Shown here: positions 16,275 through 25,001 of the stretch, in pieces
Layout of the letters: each line of letters opens with the position of its first letter
Position numbering within the stretch: position 1 is the first letter of the stretch
Assembly: GCF_000526155.1 (NCBI RefSeq)
Contig: NZ_JAFN01000001.1
Coordinates: 268,824-332,823 of the forward strand
Direction of reading: 5' to 3'
Length of the DNA stretch: 64,000 nt
Source: Deferrisoma camini S3R1
GTDB lineage: Bacteria > Desulfobacterota > Deferrisomatia > Deferrisomatales > Deferrisomataceae
Made by a program: the position numbers and the translations under genes
Notes under the pieces: generated by a model
What the model was told of the DNA's origin: nothing
Databases searched by the model: none
What the model saw: only the letters and a program-made list of their open reading frames with translations

Positions 16275-17299
16275 CCCTCTTCCGGAATGATCTCGGTCCA
16301 CCCGTAGGGGTCCTCGGCCTCCCCCCACTGGATGGCCGTGAGCCGCTTGTAGAGCTCGGTGGTCACCGGGCCGGCCTCGCCCCGCTTGCCGTACACGTAC
16401 TCCGTGCCCCGGTAGGTGATGGACTCCACCGGCGTGATCACCGCGGCGGTGCCCAGGCATCCCGCCTCCTCGAAGGTGCCGAGCTCGTCCACCGATACCG
16501 GCCGCTGCTCCACCGCAAGCCCCATGTCCCGGGCGAGCTGGCGCACGCTCATGTTGGTGATGCTGGGCAGGATGGAGGGGCTGGAGGGGGTGATGTACGT
16601 GTTGTCGCGGACGGCGTAGAAGTTGGAAGAGCCCGACTCGTCGATGTACTTCTTCTCCCGGGCGTCCAGGTACAGCACCTCGGAGTACCCCTTGTCCTTG
16701 GCGCCCACGGTGGCCCGCAGGCCGGCGGCGTAGTTCCCGCCGCACTTCACGTCGCCCACCCCGCCGGGGGCGGCCCGGTCGATCTCCTCCTCCACCACCA
16801 GCCGCACCGGCTCGAACCCGGCCTTGTAGTAGGGCCCCACCGGGGTCACGAACACCAGGAACAGGTACTCCCGGCTCGGTTTCACGCCCACCTCGGCGCT
16901 GGCCCCCAGGAGCAGGGGGCGCACGTACAGGCTCGCCCCGCTCCCGTAGGGCGGCACGAACCGCCGGTTGGCCCGGACCACCCGGTGCACGGCCTCCCGG
17001 AACAGATCCTCGGGCACCGGCTCCATCAGCAGCTTGCGGGCCGACCGCTGGAACCGTTTCGCGTTCTCGCCGAGCCGGAAGGTCTGGATCCGGCCGTCGG
17101 GCCGCTCGAACACCTTCAGGCCCTCGAAGATCTCCTGCCCGTAGTGCAGACAGGTGGAGGCCATGTGGAGGGTGATGGTCTCGTCCGAGGTGAGTTCCCC
17201 TTCGGTCCACGCGCCGTCCCGGAACCAGTAGCGGATGTTGGCGTCGGTCGTGCGGTAGGCAAAGGGAAGGTGGGCGAAATCCAGGTCGGCTCGTTCCAT
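16271..17299 (-). CDS. ilvE: Branched-chain amino acid aminotransferase
   Basis: PLP-dependent class IV aminotransferase interconverting Leu/Ile/Val and their 2-oxo acids. Motifs: HYGQEIFEGLK, the GDVKCGGNYAAGLRA region with the PLP lysine, EVLYLDA...YIDESGSSNFYAV and GTAAVITPV. The sequence resembles the longer (eukaryote/Bacillus-like, group II) BCATs; 342 aa is normal for them. The ATG at 17299 has GAGGTG 3 nt upstream; a GTG two codons earlier is the alternative. It heads a three-gene operon with two small proteins. Confidence 0.95.
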   Translation of the reverse strand: MERADLDFAHLPFAYRTTDANIRYWFRDGAWTEGELTSDETITLHMASTCLHYGQEIFEGLKVFERPDGRIQTFRLGENAKRFQRSARKLLMEPVPEDLFREAVHRVVRANRRFVPPYGSGASLYVRPLLLGASAEVGVKPSREYLFLVFVTPVGPYYKAGFEPVRLVVEEEIDRAAPGGVGDVKCGGNYAAGLRATVGAKDKGYSEVLYLDAREKKYIDESGSSNFYAVRDNTYITPSSPSILPSITNMSVRQLARDMGLAVEQRPVSVDELGTFEEAGCLGTAAVITPVESITYRGTEYVYGKRGEAGPVTTELYKRLTAIQWGEAEDPYGWTEIIPEEG

Positions 17300-17406
17300 G
17301 ATCACCTCGTTCGTGTTTGGTCGAGTGAAAACGAGTTTGACGCCGAATCATAGCCCCGGACAGGGCCTCGGGGCAAGACGGGGCCGGCCCCCGCAAAAGC
17401 CTTTTG

Positions 17407-18507
17407 TCACCCCCCTCCGCCGGCGCCGTCGGCCGGCAGCTTCTTCAGCAGGGGCAGGGTCCGGCGCATCTCGTCGAAAATGAGGGCCGAGCTCATGGTG
17501 GCCTTGGACACGGCGTCCACCTTGGGATCGAACGGCAGGGAGGCCATGTTCCGGCCTTTGACCCGTTTTTCGAAGAACCGCCAGTCGCGCTCGTCCCACT
17601 CCTCGTTGCCGTACTTGGTCACGTGAATCGGCTCGAACCCCAGGATCCGGCCGTCGCGGTCGAACGCGAACAGGAAGTGGACCGCTTCGCACACCTCGCA
17701 CACGGGCCGGCGGCTCGCCACCTTGGCGAACACGGGCAGGCGGCGGCCCTTGGACACGGCCTGATACACGGAGGTTCCGTCTCCCAGCTTCACCACGGCC
17801 ACGTCCGCGGACGGGTCGCCCGTGGCCCGCTGGATCAGGGTCCGGGCCTTCGCCCGCACCCCGGCCGCATCGAGCGGCAGCACCAGCGGCGTGGGATCCA
17901 CCGGCAGCCCGGTGGCGTTGGCCAGGGCTTCCTCGGGTTTGGCCAGCAGGGTGAGGGCGTGGCCCAGGAGCTCCTGCTTCCACTGCACCCCGAAGGAGTA
18001 CCGGGCCAGGCGCCAGGTGCCGTCCCGCCGCACCAGGAACAGGGTGAAGGGGGTGCGGCCGGGGTCGCCGATGCGGCGCCACTGGTCGAACTGGGGGTCG
18101 GCCGTGATCGGGTAGGTGAGCTTCCTGCGCTTCCGGTACCTGCCCAGGTACTTGGGATTGTTGCCGGCTGCGATGGCGAGCAGCCGAATCCGCTCCAGCA
18201 GGCCCCGCCGCCCCAACTCCTGGTAGAACGCCTCCACCTCCCGCACCTGCCGCTGACACGGCACGCACGACTTGTTGAAGAACTCCAGAACCAGCACGTC
18301 CCCGGGGATCTCGGACAGCCGCACCGGGCCCTCCGAACGGTCCAGCCCCAGCTTGGCGTAGTCGGTGGGGGCCAGAAGGCCGTAGAACTCCAGGTCGGGA
18401 AACGCATCGGCCGGGGCCAGGTAGACCGAGCTGGCCGGCGGGGTCCCGGCCGCCACCGGCCCGGCCAGGAGGATCGCGAGGAGGAGTGGGAGGATGCGTC
18501 GAGTCAT
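17407..18507 (-). CDS. Exported thioredoxin-fold (TlpA/AhpC-like) protein with FMN_bind-like C-terminal domain
   Basis: A signal peptide (residues 1-20, RRILPLLLAILLAGPVAA) is followed by a thioredoxin-like domain with redox motif CVPC in LEFFNKSCVPCQRQV (about 75-90). The C-terminal part (about 245-350) has a CEVCEAVHF CXXC, then FAFDRDGRILGFEPI and VDAVSKATMSS. This last element matches the D-x-x-[ST]-G-A-T flavinylation motif of FMN_bind domains (RnfG/NqrC/NosR) except that Gly is Lys. The 366-aa protein should act in the periplasm, perhaps passing electrons between thiols and flavin. It is monocistronic. A thiol-redox role is inferred; the flavin is uncertain because of the changed motif. 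Confidence 0.75.
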   Translation of the reverse strand: MTRRILPLLLAILLAGPVAAGTPPASSVYLAPADAFPDLEFYGLLAPTDYAKLGLDRSEGPVRLSEIPGDVLVLEFFNKSCVPCQRQVREVEAFYQELGRRGLLERIRLLAIAAGNNPKYLGRYRKRRKLTYPITADPQFDQWRRIGDPGRTPFTLFLVRRDGTWRLARYSFGVQWKQELLGHALTLLAKPEEALANATGLPVDPTPLVLPLDAAGVRAKARTLIQRATGDPSADVAVVKLGDGTSVYQAVSKGRRLPVFAKVASRRPVCEVCEAVHFLFAFDRDGRILGFEPIHVTKYGNEEWDERDWRFFEKRVKGRNMASLPFDPKVDAVSKATMSSALIFDEMRRTLPLLKKLPADGAGGGG

Positions 18508-18679
18508 TGGGATTCCGCAAAGCCCGTGGGCCGATTCTCCGTGAAAGTCCGGCTAAACTACCTTTCGGTCGGTTGGCAAGTCAAACCGAGCGGGGCATCC
18601 CGGCCGGTGTGCGCCGGTTGATCGGCCGGCGGCCCTCCGGTACACTCCGCCCGATTGCCCCACGCGGAGACGAAACCCC

Positions 18680-19204
18680 ATGGCTGTGTTGGAAATCCTG
18701 ACGTTCCCCCATCCGGTGTTGCGGCAGCGGGCCCGGAAGGTGGAGCGGATCGACGAGACGATCCACCGCTTGGTGGAGGACATGACCGAGACCATGTACC
18801 GGGCCCCGGGCATCGGTCTGGCCGCGAATCAGGTGGGCGTTCCCCAGCGGGTCATCGTGGTGGACCTGTCGGCCGGCGAACGGCCGGACGAGCGGCTGGT
18901 GGTGATCAACCCCGAGATCGTGTGCCGGGAGGGCCGGCTGCGCATGGAGGAGGGCTGCCTGTCGGTGCCCGATCTGCGCGACCAGGTCACCCGGTGCAGC
19001 CGGGTGGTGGTGCGGGGGCTCGATCTGGGGGGCCGCGAGGTGGAGATCGAGGCCGAGGATCTGCTGGCCGTGGCGTTTCAGCACGAGATCGACCACCTGG
19101 ACGGCATCCTGTTCATCGATCACCTGAGCCAGCTCAAACGAAGCCGCTACGTGGCGCGGCGGAAGAAGATGCTCCAGGAGGCCCGGGCCGGAGGGGGGGC
19201 GTGA
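18680..19204 (+). CDS. def: Peptide deformylase
   Basis: Removes the N-formyl group from nascent proteins. All three metal/catalytic motifs are intact: GIGLAANQ (44-51), EGCLSVP (91-97, Cys ligand) and QHEIDHL (134-140, two His ligands and catalytic Glu). The length, 174 aa, is standard. The GTG start of fmt overlaps its stop (GTGA), the usual def-fmt pairing. Confidence 0.97.
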   Translation: MAVLEILTFPHPVLRQRARKVERIDETIHRLVEDMTETMYRAPGIGLAANQVGVPQRVIVVDLSAGERPDERLVVINPEIVCREGRLRMEEGCLSVPDLRDQVTRCSRVVVRGLDLGGREVEIEAEDLLAVAFQHEIDHLDGILFIDHLSQLKRSRYVARRKKMLQEARAGGGA

Positions 19205-20151
19205 GCGGCTCGCGGGGCCCCGTGGTGTTCCTGGGTACCTCGGCGTTCGCCCTGCCGTGCCTCGAGGCCCTGGTGGCGGCGGGGGAGCGGGTGGACCTGG
19301 TGGTGACCCAGCCCGACCGGCCCCGGGGCCGGGGTCGGCGGCTGGAGCCCCCCCCGGTCAAGCGCCTGGCCTTGGAGCGGGCCCTTGAGGTGGCCCAGCC
19401 CGAACGGGTGAACGATCCCGAGGTTCTGGAGCGGATCCGGGGCCTGGGCCCGGAGTTCCTGGTGGTGGTGGCCTACGGGCAGATCCTGGGCCGGCCGCTC
19501 TTGGACCTGCCGGCCCGGGGTGCGGTGAACGTGCACCCGAGCCTGCTGCCCCGGCATCGGGGGCCTTCGCCGGTGGTGTGGACGATCCTGGAGGGGGACG
19601 ACCGGGCCGGGGTGTCCACCATGTTGGTGGACGAGCGCATGGACGCCGGGCCGGTGCTCCTGCAGCGGTCGTTTCCCCTGCTTCCCTCGACGACGTGTGG
19701 GGAGCTGGAGGAGCATCTGGCCCGGGCCGGGGCGGACCTGCTGGTGAAGACCCTGGAGGGGCTCCGGGACGGCCGGGTCCGGCCCGAGCCCCAGGACGAG
19801 ACCCGGGCCACCTACAGCCGCCGGATCGACCGGGAGCTCCGGGAGATTCGGTGGGACGAGCCGGCCCGCCGGGTCCGGGCCCGGATCCACGCCCTGTCGC
19901 CCCGGCCGGGGGCGGTGACCTCCCGGGCCGGGGTGGGCGTCAAGGTCCTGCGGGTCGTGGAGAGGGACGACGAGGGTCCGCCGGGCACCGTGGTGCGGCT
20001 GGACCGGGACGGGCCGGTGGTGGCGTGCGGCCGGGGCGCCGTGGTGCTGCTGGAGGTGCAGCCCGAGGGCCGCCGGGCCATGGGGGGGGCCGACTGGGCC
20101 CGGGGCGGCGGCCCGCGGGAGGGAGAGGTCCTGGGAGGGACGCGAGAGTGA
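19201..20151 (+). CDS. fmt: Methionyl-tRNA formyltransferase
   Basis: Formylates initiator Met-tRNA using 10-formyl-THF. It has VVFLGTSAFALPCLEAL at the N-terminus, the HPSLLPRHRG signature (112-121) with the catalytic Asn/His region, and a C-terminal OB-like domain (PGAVTSRAGVGVKVL). The GTG start at 19201 is fixed by the overlap with def. Length 316 aa is typical. It overlaps the next gene (DUF116) by 4 bp. Confidence 0.96.
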   Translation: MSGSRGPVVFLGTSAFALPCLEALVAAGERVDLVVTQPDRPRGRGRRLEPPPVKRLALERALEVAQPERVNDPEVLERIRGLGPEFLVVVAYGQILGRPLLDLPARGAVNVHPSLLPRHRGPSPVVWTILEGDDRAGVSTMLVDERMDAGPVLLQRSFPLLPSTTCGELEEHLARAGADLLVKTLEGLRDGRVRPEPQDETRATYSRRIDRELREIRWDEPARRVRARIHALSPRPGAVTSRAGVGVKVLRVVERDDEGPPGTVVRLDRDGPVVACGRGAVVLLEVQPEGRRAMGGADWARGGGPREGEVLGGTRE

Positions 20152-20939
20152 CCCGGGGCGAGGGAAAGCGGCTGTTCCTGGGGTTGCTGCTGGCCCTGGC
20201 CCTGGTGCTGGGGCTCTTGGGCGTCGGCGTGTGGCTGGGGCCCAGGTGGTTCTCGGGGGCCGAGACCGTTTTCCTGACCGCGTTCGGGGTGCTGTTCGGC
20301 ACGGTGGCCCTGGTGGCCCTGGCCGGGATCGCGGTGCTGGCGTTCGCGATCGTGTTCGAGCGCGACCTGCCCGGCACCCGGCGGCTGCGGGGGCTCGTGG
20401 TGAAGGGGGCGTTCCCGGTGCTCATCGTGCTGGGCCGCCTGGTGGGGGTCTCGAAGGAGCGGCTGGAGCGGTCGTTCATCGCGGTGAACAACCAGCTGGT
20501 GATCCGGTCCGGCCGCCGGGCCCGGCCCGGGCGCCTGCTGATCCTGCTGCCCCACTGCCTCCAGGTGGACACCTGCGGGCTCCGGATCACCAGCGACATC
20601 CACAACTGCAAGGGCTGCGGCCGCTGCCCGATCGCGGGTCTGGTGGAGATCGGCGAGCGCCACGGCGTCAGCCTGAGCGTCGCCACCGGGGGCACCATCG
20701 CCCGGAGAACCATCGTGGAGAAACGGCCCGACCTGATCGTGGCCGTGGCGTGCGAGCGGGACCTGGCCAGCGGCATCCAGGACGCCTATCCCTTGCCGGT
20801 GTACGGCATTTTGAACCGACGGCCCGAGGGGCCGTGCCGGAACACGCTCGTGGACCTGGCGGAGGTGGAGCGGGCCGTGGAGTTCCTGCTTGCCTCCGGT
20901 TCGGCCGGCCAGGACCGCGCCGCGGCCGGCGCCGGATGA
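20148..20939 (+). CDS. DUF116 membrane protein
   Basis: A 263-aa protein with two N-terminal membrane helices (residues about 10-32 and 44-66) and a C-terminal DUF116 domain: LLPHCLQ (129-135), NCKGCGRCPIAGL with conserved Cys, VATGGTIARR, VAVACERDL and YGILNRRPEGPC. The Cys set suggests metal or cluster binding, but the function of DUF116 is unknown. Starting on the fmt stop (GTGA), it is translationally coupled to def-fmt, a neighbourhood conserved in several deltaproteobacteria. Confidence 0.85.
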   Translation: MTRGEGKRLFLGLLLALALVLGLLGVGVWLGPRWFSGAETVFLTAFGVLFGTVALVALAGIAVLAFAIVFERDLPGTRRLRGLVVKGAFPVLIVLGRLVGVSKERLERSFIAVNNQLVIRSGRRARPGRLLILLPHCLQVDTCGLRITSDIHNCKGCGRCPIAGLVEIGERHGVSLSVATGGTIARRTIVEKRPDLIVAVACERDLASGIQDAYPLPVYGILNRRPEGPCRNTLVDLAEVERAVEFLLASGSAGQDRAAAGAG

Positions 20940-20965
20940 AGGGGCCAGACTTCAGCCCCCCCGAG

Positions 20966-21022
20966 GCCTTCTAGCCTTCTAGCTTCCTAGCCTTCTAGCT
21001 TTTTATCTTCCCAGCCTTCCAA
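20966..21022 (+). repeat. 8-bp-period GCCTTCTA tandem tract
   Basis: CTAG recurs exactly every 8 bp at 20971, 20979, 20987 and 20995; degenerate units follow (TTTA at about 21103-equivalent phase, CCAG at 21011). The tract ends in AACGGG, 33 bp before the polyprenyl synthase start. It is the complement-sense version of the octamers at 11649-11698. Confidence 0.85.
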
Positions 21023-21054
21023 CGGGAAGTCGTCGGGATGGAGGACACAGCGGA

Positions 21055-22080
21055 ATGACCAGACCTGCCGCGCAGACCGAGGACTCCGCCGCTCCGGGCC
21101 AGACCATGGACATGGCGGCCGTGGTGCGGATGATGGAGGCCGAACTGGCCGCCGTGGAGCGCCAGTTCGAGCGAAATCTGGACTCTCGGGTGCCCCTGAT
21201 CCAGACCGTGGGCCGGTACGTGCTCACGAGCGGCGGCAAACGGATCCGGCCGCTCCTGCTCCTGCTGTCCGCGCGGCTGTGCGGGTACCGGGGAGACCGG
21301 GCCGTGCCGCTGGCCTCGATCGTGGAGTTCATCCACACGGCCACCCTGCTCCACGACGACGTGGTGGACGACGCGGATCTTCGGCGCGGCCAGAAGTCGG
21401 CCAACACCGTGTGGGGCAACGAGGCCACCGTGCTGGTGGGCGACTTCCTGTTCAGCAAGTCGTTCTCCCTGATGGTGGGCGACGGCGACCTGCGGGTGCT
21501 CCGGGCCATGGCCGACGCCACCACGGCCCTGGCCGAGGGCGAGATCCTCGAGCTGCTGAAGACCTGCGACCTGGACGTGACGGTGGAGGAGTACCTCGAC
21601 GTGATCCGCAACAAGACCGCGGTGCTGATCGCCGCCGCCTGCGAGGTGGGGGCCCTGCTGGGCGTCGCGGACGAGGGGCGGGTGGCGGCCCTGAAGGGAT
21701 ACGGCATGGACGTGGGCATCGCGTTCCAGCTGGTGGACGACTGCCTGGACTTCGTGGGGGACCGGGAGCGGTTCGGCAAGCCGGTGGGCGCGGACCTGGA
21801 GGAGGGCAAGATCACCCTGCCCGTGATCCACGCCCTCGGCGCTGCAACGGACGAGGAACGGGACCGGGTGGCCCGGCTGGTGGAGCAGGACGCGTTCTCC
21901 GACGACGACCGGGCCTGGGTCCGTGAGTTCGTGGTCCGGCGGGGGGGGGTCGACGCGGCCCTGGGCATGGCCCGGGACCGGGTGGAGCAGGCCAAGGCCC
22001 GCCTCGCGGCGTTCCCGGCCTGCCCCGAGCGGGAGGCCCTGGGGGTGGTGGCCGACTACGTGGTGGCCCGGGACCGATAG
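21055..22080 (+). CDS. ispB: Polyprenyl (octaprenyl-type) diphosphate synthase
   Basis: Trans-prenyl chain elongation for the side chain of respiratory quinones. First Asp-rich motif: LLHDDVVDDADLRRG (residues 99-113). Second: LVDDCLDFVGD (about 226-236). GGKRIRP, the substrate-binding Lys/Arg motif, is at about 60-66. Length 341 aa is normal for long-chain synthases; the first 18 residues are poorly conserved, so translation might begin at the Met near residue 18. It lies after an octamer repeat tract and is probably its own transcription unit. The exact chain length cannot be predicted. Confidence 0.93.
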   Translation: MTRPAAQTEDSAAPGQTMDMAAVVRMMEAELAAVERQFERNLDSRVPLIQTVGRYVLTSGGKRIRPLLLLLSARLCGYRGDRAVPLASIVEFIHTATLLHDDVVDDADLRRGQKSANTVWGNEATVLVGDFLFSKSFSLMVGDGDLRVLRAMADATTALAEGEILELLKTCDLDVTVEEYLDVIRNKTAVLIAAACEVGALLGVADEGRVAALKGYGMDVGIAFQLVDDCLDFVGDRERFGKPVGADLEEGKITLPVIHALGAATDEERDRVARLVEQDAFSDDDRAWVREFVVRRGGVDAALGMARDRVEQAKARLAAFPACPEREALGVVADYVVARDR

Positions 22081-22141
22081 GGGGGAGATCCGGATCCCGG
22101 GAGGGCCTTACTGTAACCCGGCGACGATAGAGGCGTGTCAC

Positions 22142-22343
22142 CTCGGAGGGTGGGGCAAGGGACCTGCCTCCGGCCGGGCACGAAGCCGGGCATGAGATTC
22201 GCCGCGCAGGCACGGGACCGAAGAGCAGGTTTCATGACAACTCGGTGGAATCCGAACCATTTCGCGATCCGATCGTCGGAGGCGCTGCGCGGCGAGCTAA
22301 GGGGCCGCGCCCGGCTCTCCGGCAGGTCCCTTGCCCCTCCGAG
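22142..22343 (+). mobile_element. MITE-like element, copy 1
   Basis: About 200 bp bounded by inverted arms: GGGGCAAGGGACCTGCC (22152-22168) and its perfect complement at 22321-22337, extended outward by CTCGGAGG/CCTCCGAG. The interior (CGAAGCCGGGCAT, TTCGCCGCGCAGGCACGG, GGCGCTGCGCGGCGAG) is shared with the copy at 26642-26825. It has no coding capacity. A 21-bp direct repeat (AACCCGGCGACGATAGAGGCG) lies outside it at 22115-22135 and 22381-22401. Confidence 0.7.
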
Positions 22344-22621
22344 CAGGGAGCGATAGCGTCTGTTTATCCGCCGGGTCAATAACCCGGCGACGATAGAGGC
22401 GCGCAGGTGGTCGCAGGGGCCTGGGATTTAGGAGCCAGAGGTCAGAAGACAGGAGTTCGGGCAGATTCTCTCCTGTCCACTGCCCTCTGAATTCTGGTCC
22501 CTGAAACCCATGTCCCCCGAGCTTTGGCGCGGTTCGAGAGCCGCCTCGCTGCCCAGCCGCCCGGCGGGCCGAAGGCCCCAGACCGGCGGCCGTTGACCGT
22601 GGGCCGACGACCGAAGTTACC
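22344..22621 (+). repeat. CAG/CTG heptamer arms and composite octamer-hairpin-heptamer repeat
   Basis: CAG recurs at 22436, 22443 and 22450, and the complementary CTG at 22473, 22480, 22487, 22494 and 22501, all exactly 7 bp apart, forming inverted arms. Then CCCGAGCTTTGGCGCGG, octamers GCCGCCTC/GCTGCCCA/GCCGCCCG (22540-22563), the stem-loop GGGCC-GAA-GGCCC (22566-22578), five GACCG-type heptamers and AAGTTAC (22614-22620). No gene lies between 22081 and 22750; the rpsF promoter must be within or after this repeat. Confidence 0.85.
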
Positions 22622-22750
22622 GGAAAGAACATCCTTGCCACGGGGGGAGGGCTTCGGGTATAAGTCGCGGTTCGCGCCGGCGGCAGGGAGCCGCCGGGCT
22701 CACCCTCCTTGCCCCCGCTTCCGGGGGATAGACAGCCGAAAGGAGAGACC

Positions 22751-23194
22751 ATGGCCGAGTTGTGGAACCGTTACGAGAGCCTGATCCTCTTCGACCCCGA
22801 CCTCGGGGAGGAGGCCCGCACCGAGCTGATCGGGCGGGTCAAGGAGTACATCACCAACGCATCGGGTCGGATCCTCAAGACCGACCACTGGGGCCTGCGT
22901 GACCTGGCCTTCGTGATGAAGGGCCGGTCCAAGGCCTACTACCTGCTCGTGGAGTTCGCCGGCCCAGCGCCGGTGTCCACCGAGCTGGCCCGCCGCCTGA
23001 ACCTCCTCGACACGGTCCTGAAGTTCCAGACCATCAAGCTCGAAGACCGGGTGGACCCCGCCGAGCTTCCGGAGTCCGAGGAGGAGTCCGGGGTGCCCGC
23101 CGCCGAGGAGAAACCGGCCGAGGAGGCGCCGGCCGAAGAGGCCGCGGCGGCCCAGGCAGGAGACGCCGGCGAAGCCGAGAAGACCGAAGAGTAA
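22751..23194 (+). CDS. rpsF: 30S ribosomal protein S6
   Basis: Binds 16S rRNA with S18 in the small-subunit platform. The S6 fold spans residues 1-100 (YESLILFDPDL, DHWGLRDLAF, YYLLVEF). Residues 100-147 are an acidic Ala/Glu/Pro tail (EEKPAEEAPAEE) longer than in E. coli but common in deltaproteobacteria. The ATG at 22751 has AGGAG 5 nt upstream. It is the first gene of rpsF-rpsR-DUF2232-rplI. Confidence 0.96.
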   Translation: MAELWNRYESLILFDPDLGEEARTELIGRVKEYITNASGRILKTDHWGLRDLAFVMKGRSKAYYLLVEFAGPAPVSTELARRLNLLDTVLKFQTIKLEDRVDPAELPESEEESGVPAAEEKPAEEAPAEEAAAAQAGDAGEAEKTEE

Positions 23195-23206
23195 AAGGAG
23201 CGAACG

Positions 23207-23440
23207 ATGGCTCATCCGTACCGACGCCGCGGCCGCCGCAAGGTGTGCCGGTTCTGTGTGGACCCCAGTCTTCCCCTGAACTACAAGCACCCCGAGGTAC
23301 TCCGGCAGTTCCTGTCGGAGCGGGCCAAGATCGTGCCCCGCCGGATCTCGGGGAACTGCTCGTACCACCAACGGCTCCTGACCCGGGAGATCAAGCGGGC
23401 CCGCAACGTGGCCCTGTTGCCGTTTACGGAGCTGCCCTGA
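23207..23440 (+). CDS. rpsR: 30S ribosomal protein S18
   Basis: 77-aa primary partner of S6. It has a basic N-terminus with CRFC (15-18), one half of the Cys-containing variant, then [21 protein letters not shown] and [20 protein letters not shown], the classic S18 core. The gene is 12 bp after rpsF with a good ribosome site (AAGGAG). Confidence 0.97.
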   Translation: MAHPYRRRGRRKVCRFCVDPSLPLNYKHPEVLRQFLSERAKIVPRRISGNCSYHQRLLTREIKRARNVALLPFTELP

Positions 23441-23447
23441 GGCCGCC

Positions 23448-24389
23448 GTGACCCGCAAGACGGCCGGCCGCCCCCCTGTGGTGGAGAACGCCGCGGCCGG
23501 GGTCGCGTCGGCGGCGTTGTTCCTGCTGTCCCTCTGGGCCCCGGCCGTGGGGTTCGGCCTGGCCCTGATGAGTCCGCTGCCGTTGGCGTGGGCGGCCTGG
23601 AAGCGGGGGCCCACGGCCGGGCTCGTGGCCCTGGCCGTGGCCGGGGGCGCCGCCGTGCTGGTGGCGGGCCCGGCCGCCACGGCCCTGTACGTGGCCCAGT
23701 TCGGCGGCCCCGGCGTGGCCTTGGGGTTCTTCGAGGGGGCCCGCCGGCCCGCCCACCAGGTGGTGGGGGTGTACGTGTTCCTGGCCGCCACCGGCAGTGC
23801 GGTGGCCGTGACCGGGTTGGCGTGGGCCGGCGGCACCACGCCGGCCGCCTGGTTGACGGCCACGGTGGCCGAGACCCGGGAGACCCTGGCCCGCTTGCTG
23901 GAGGGGTCGGCCACCGACCCGGCCGCGGCCGCGGCCCTGGCCGAGGGTCTCGACCGGACCGCGGAGCTTCTGCGCCGGCTGTTCCCGGGGCTGTTCGTGA
24001 TGGTCTCGGTGCTCACCGGCTGGATGAACGGGGTGGCCCTGCGGAGGATGGCCAAGGACCCCTCGGCCGCGTCCTGGATCGAGTGGCGGGCGCCGGCTGG
24101 CTGGATCTGGGGGTTGCTGGCCGCCGGGTTTGCCGCCGTGCTGGGCACGGGTCCGGTCCGGACGGTGGGCTGGAACGTGTTCCTGGTGCTCGGGGCCGTG
24201 TACTTCCTGCAGGGGATCGCGGTGGTGCAGCACCTGTTCGTGACCCGCGGGTTTCCCGTGTTCGTGCGGGCGCTCGCTTACGTGATCGTGTTCGTACAGT
24301 TTCCGGTGATGGTCCTCGTGGCCGGGATCGGGGCGTTCGACCTGTGGTTCGACTTCCGGGCCCGGTGGGCCCGCACGCCCCAGGCCTGA
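23448..24389 (+). CDS. DUF2232 (YybS-like) polytopic membrane protein
   Basis: A 313-aa protein with about eight hydrophobic segments and a GTG start at 23448, 7 bp after rpsR. The position between rpsR and rplI and the topology match YybS/DUF2232, a membrane protein of unknown function conserved in this ribosomal cluster in Firmicutes and deltaproteobacteria. The N-terminal half resembles an ECF-transporter-like S-component fold; that is inference. Confidence 0.75.
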   Translation: MTRKTAGRPPVVENAAAGVASAALFLLSLWAPAVGFGLALMSPLPLAWAAWKRGPTAGLVALAVAGGAAVLVAGPAATALYVAQFGGPGVALGFFEGARRPAHQVVGVYVFLAATGSAVAVTGLAWAGGTTPAAWLTATVAETRETLARLLEGSATDPAAAAALAEGLDRTAELLRRLFPGLFVMVSVLTGWMNGVALRRMAKDPSAASWIEWRAPAGWIWGLLAAGFAAVLGTGPVRTVGWNVFLVLGAVYFLQGIAVVQHLFVTRGFPVFVRALAYVIVFVQFPVMVLVAGIGAFDLWFDFRARWARTPQA

Positions 24390-24422
24390 AGCCCCGGCCG
24401 GCCCGACGGAAGGAGGCTACCG

Positions 24423-24878
24423 ATGAAGGTGATCCTGAAGGAGACGGTCCCCAACCTGGGCACCGTCGGCGACGTGGTGACCGTGCGGGACGGCTACGCC
24501 CGGAACTACCTCATCCCCAAGGGTTTGGCCGCCCTGGCCGATCCCCGCAACGTGAAGGCGATCGAGCACCAGAGGCGGGCCCTGGAGAAGAAGCGCCTGC
24601 GCGAGATCGCCAAGGCCGAGGAGCTGGCCAAGGCCCTGGACGGGCAGCGGCTGGTGTTCCGGCGCAAGGCCTCGGACCAGCAGCACCTGTTCGGGTCGGT
24701 CACGACCATCGACATCGAGCGGGCGCTGCAGGAGAAGGGGTTCTCCATCACCCGCAAGCAGGTCCTGCTGGACCAGCCCCTGAAGTCGGTGGGCGAGTTC
24801 CCGGTGGGGATCAAGCTCCACGGCGGGGTTCGCACCCAGGTGGTCGCGGTGGTCGAGGCCGAGGCGGCCGAGGCCTAG
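24423..24878 (+). CDS. rplI: 50S ribosomal protein L9
   Basis: Binds 23S rRNA near the L1 stalk. It begins MKVILKETVPNLG, with the DGYARNYLIPKGLA signature (about 24-37), a long connecting helix (EHQRRALEKKRLREIAKAEE) and a C-terminal domain. The length, 151 aa, is normal. An AAGGAGG ribosome site precedes the ATG. A strong terminator follows. Confidence 0.97.
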   Translation: MKVILKETVPNLGTVGDVVTVRDGYARNYLIPKGLAALADPRNVKAIEHQRRALEKKRLREIAKAEELAKALDGQRLVFRRKASDQQHLFGSVTTIDIERALQEKGFSITRKQVLLDQPLKSVGEFPVGIKLHGGVRTQVVAVVEAEAAEA

Positions 24879-24924
24879 CCCGGCGACCGGGGCATCCGCC
24901 CCTGCCGAGCCGATCGACCCGTAC

Positions 24925-24972
24925 CCGGCCCCGCCCCCGACCGCGAAGGGGTGCGGGGCCGGTCTTGTTTTT
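24925..24972 (+). terminator. Intrinsic terminator after rplI
   Basis: A 10-bp stem CCGGCCCCGC (24925-24934) / GCGGGGCCGG (24953-24962), with a nested CCCC/GGGG pairing in the loop, is followed by TCTTGTTTTT. It ends the ribosomal operon and separates it from dnaB. Confidence 0.85.
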
Positions 24973-25001
24973 CCCCCCGACCGCCCCGACGAGTGCGTTC
25001 C

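Noticed and set aside
22135-22356. A 73-residue frame inside MITE copy 1
   Set aside because: A similar Arg-rich reading occurs in copy 2 only because the DNA is repeated; the frame is not conserved and lacks a ribosome site.
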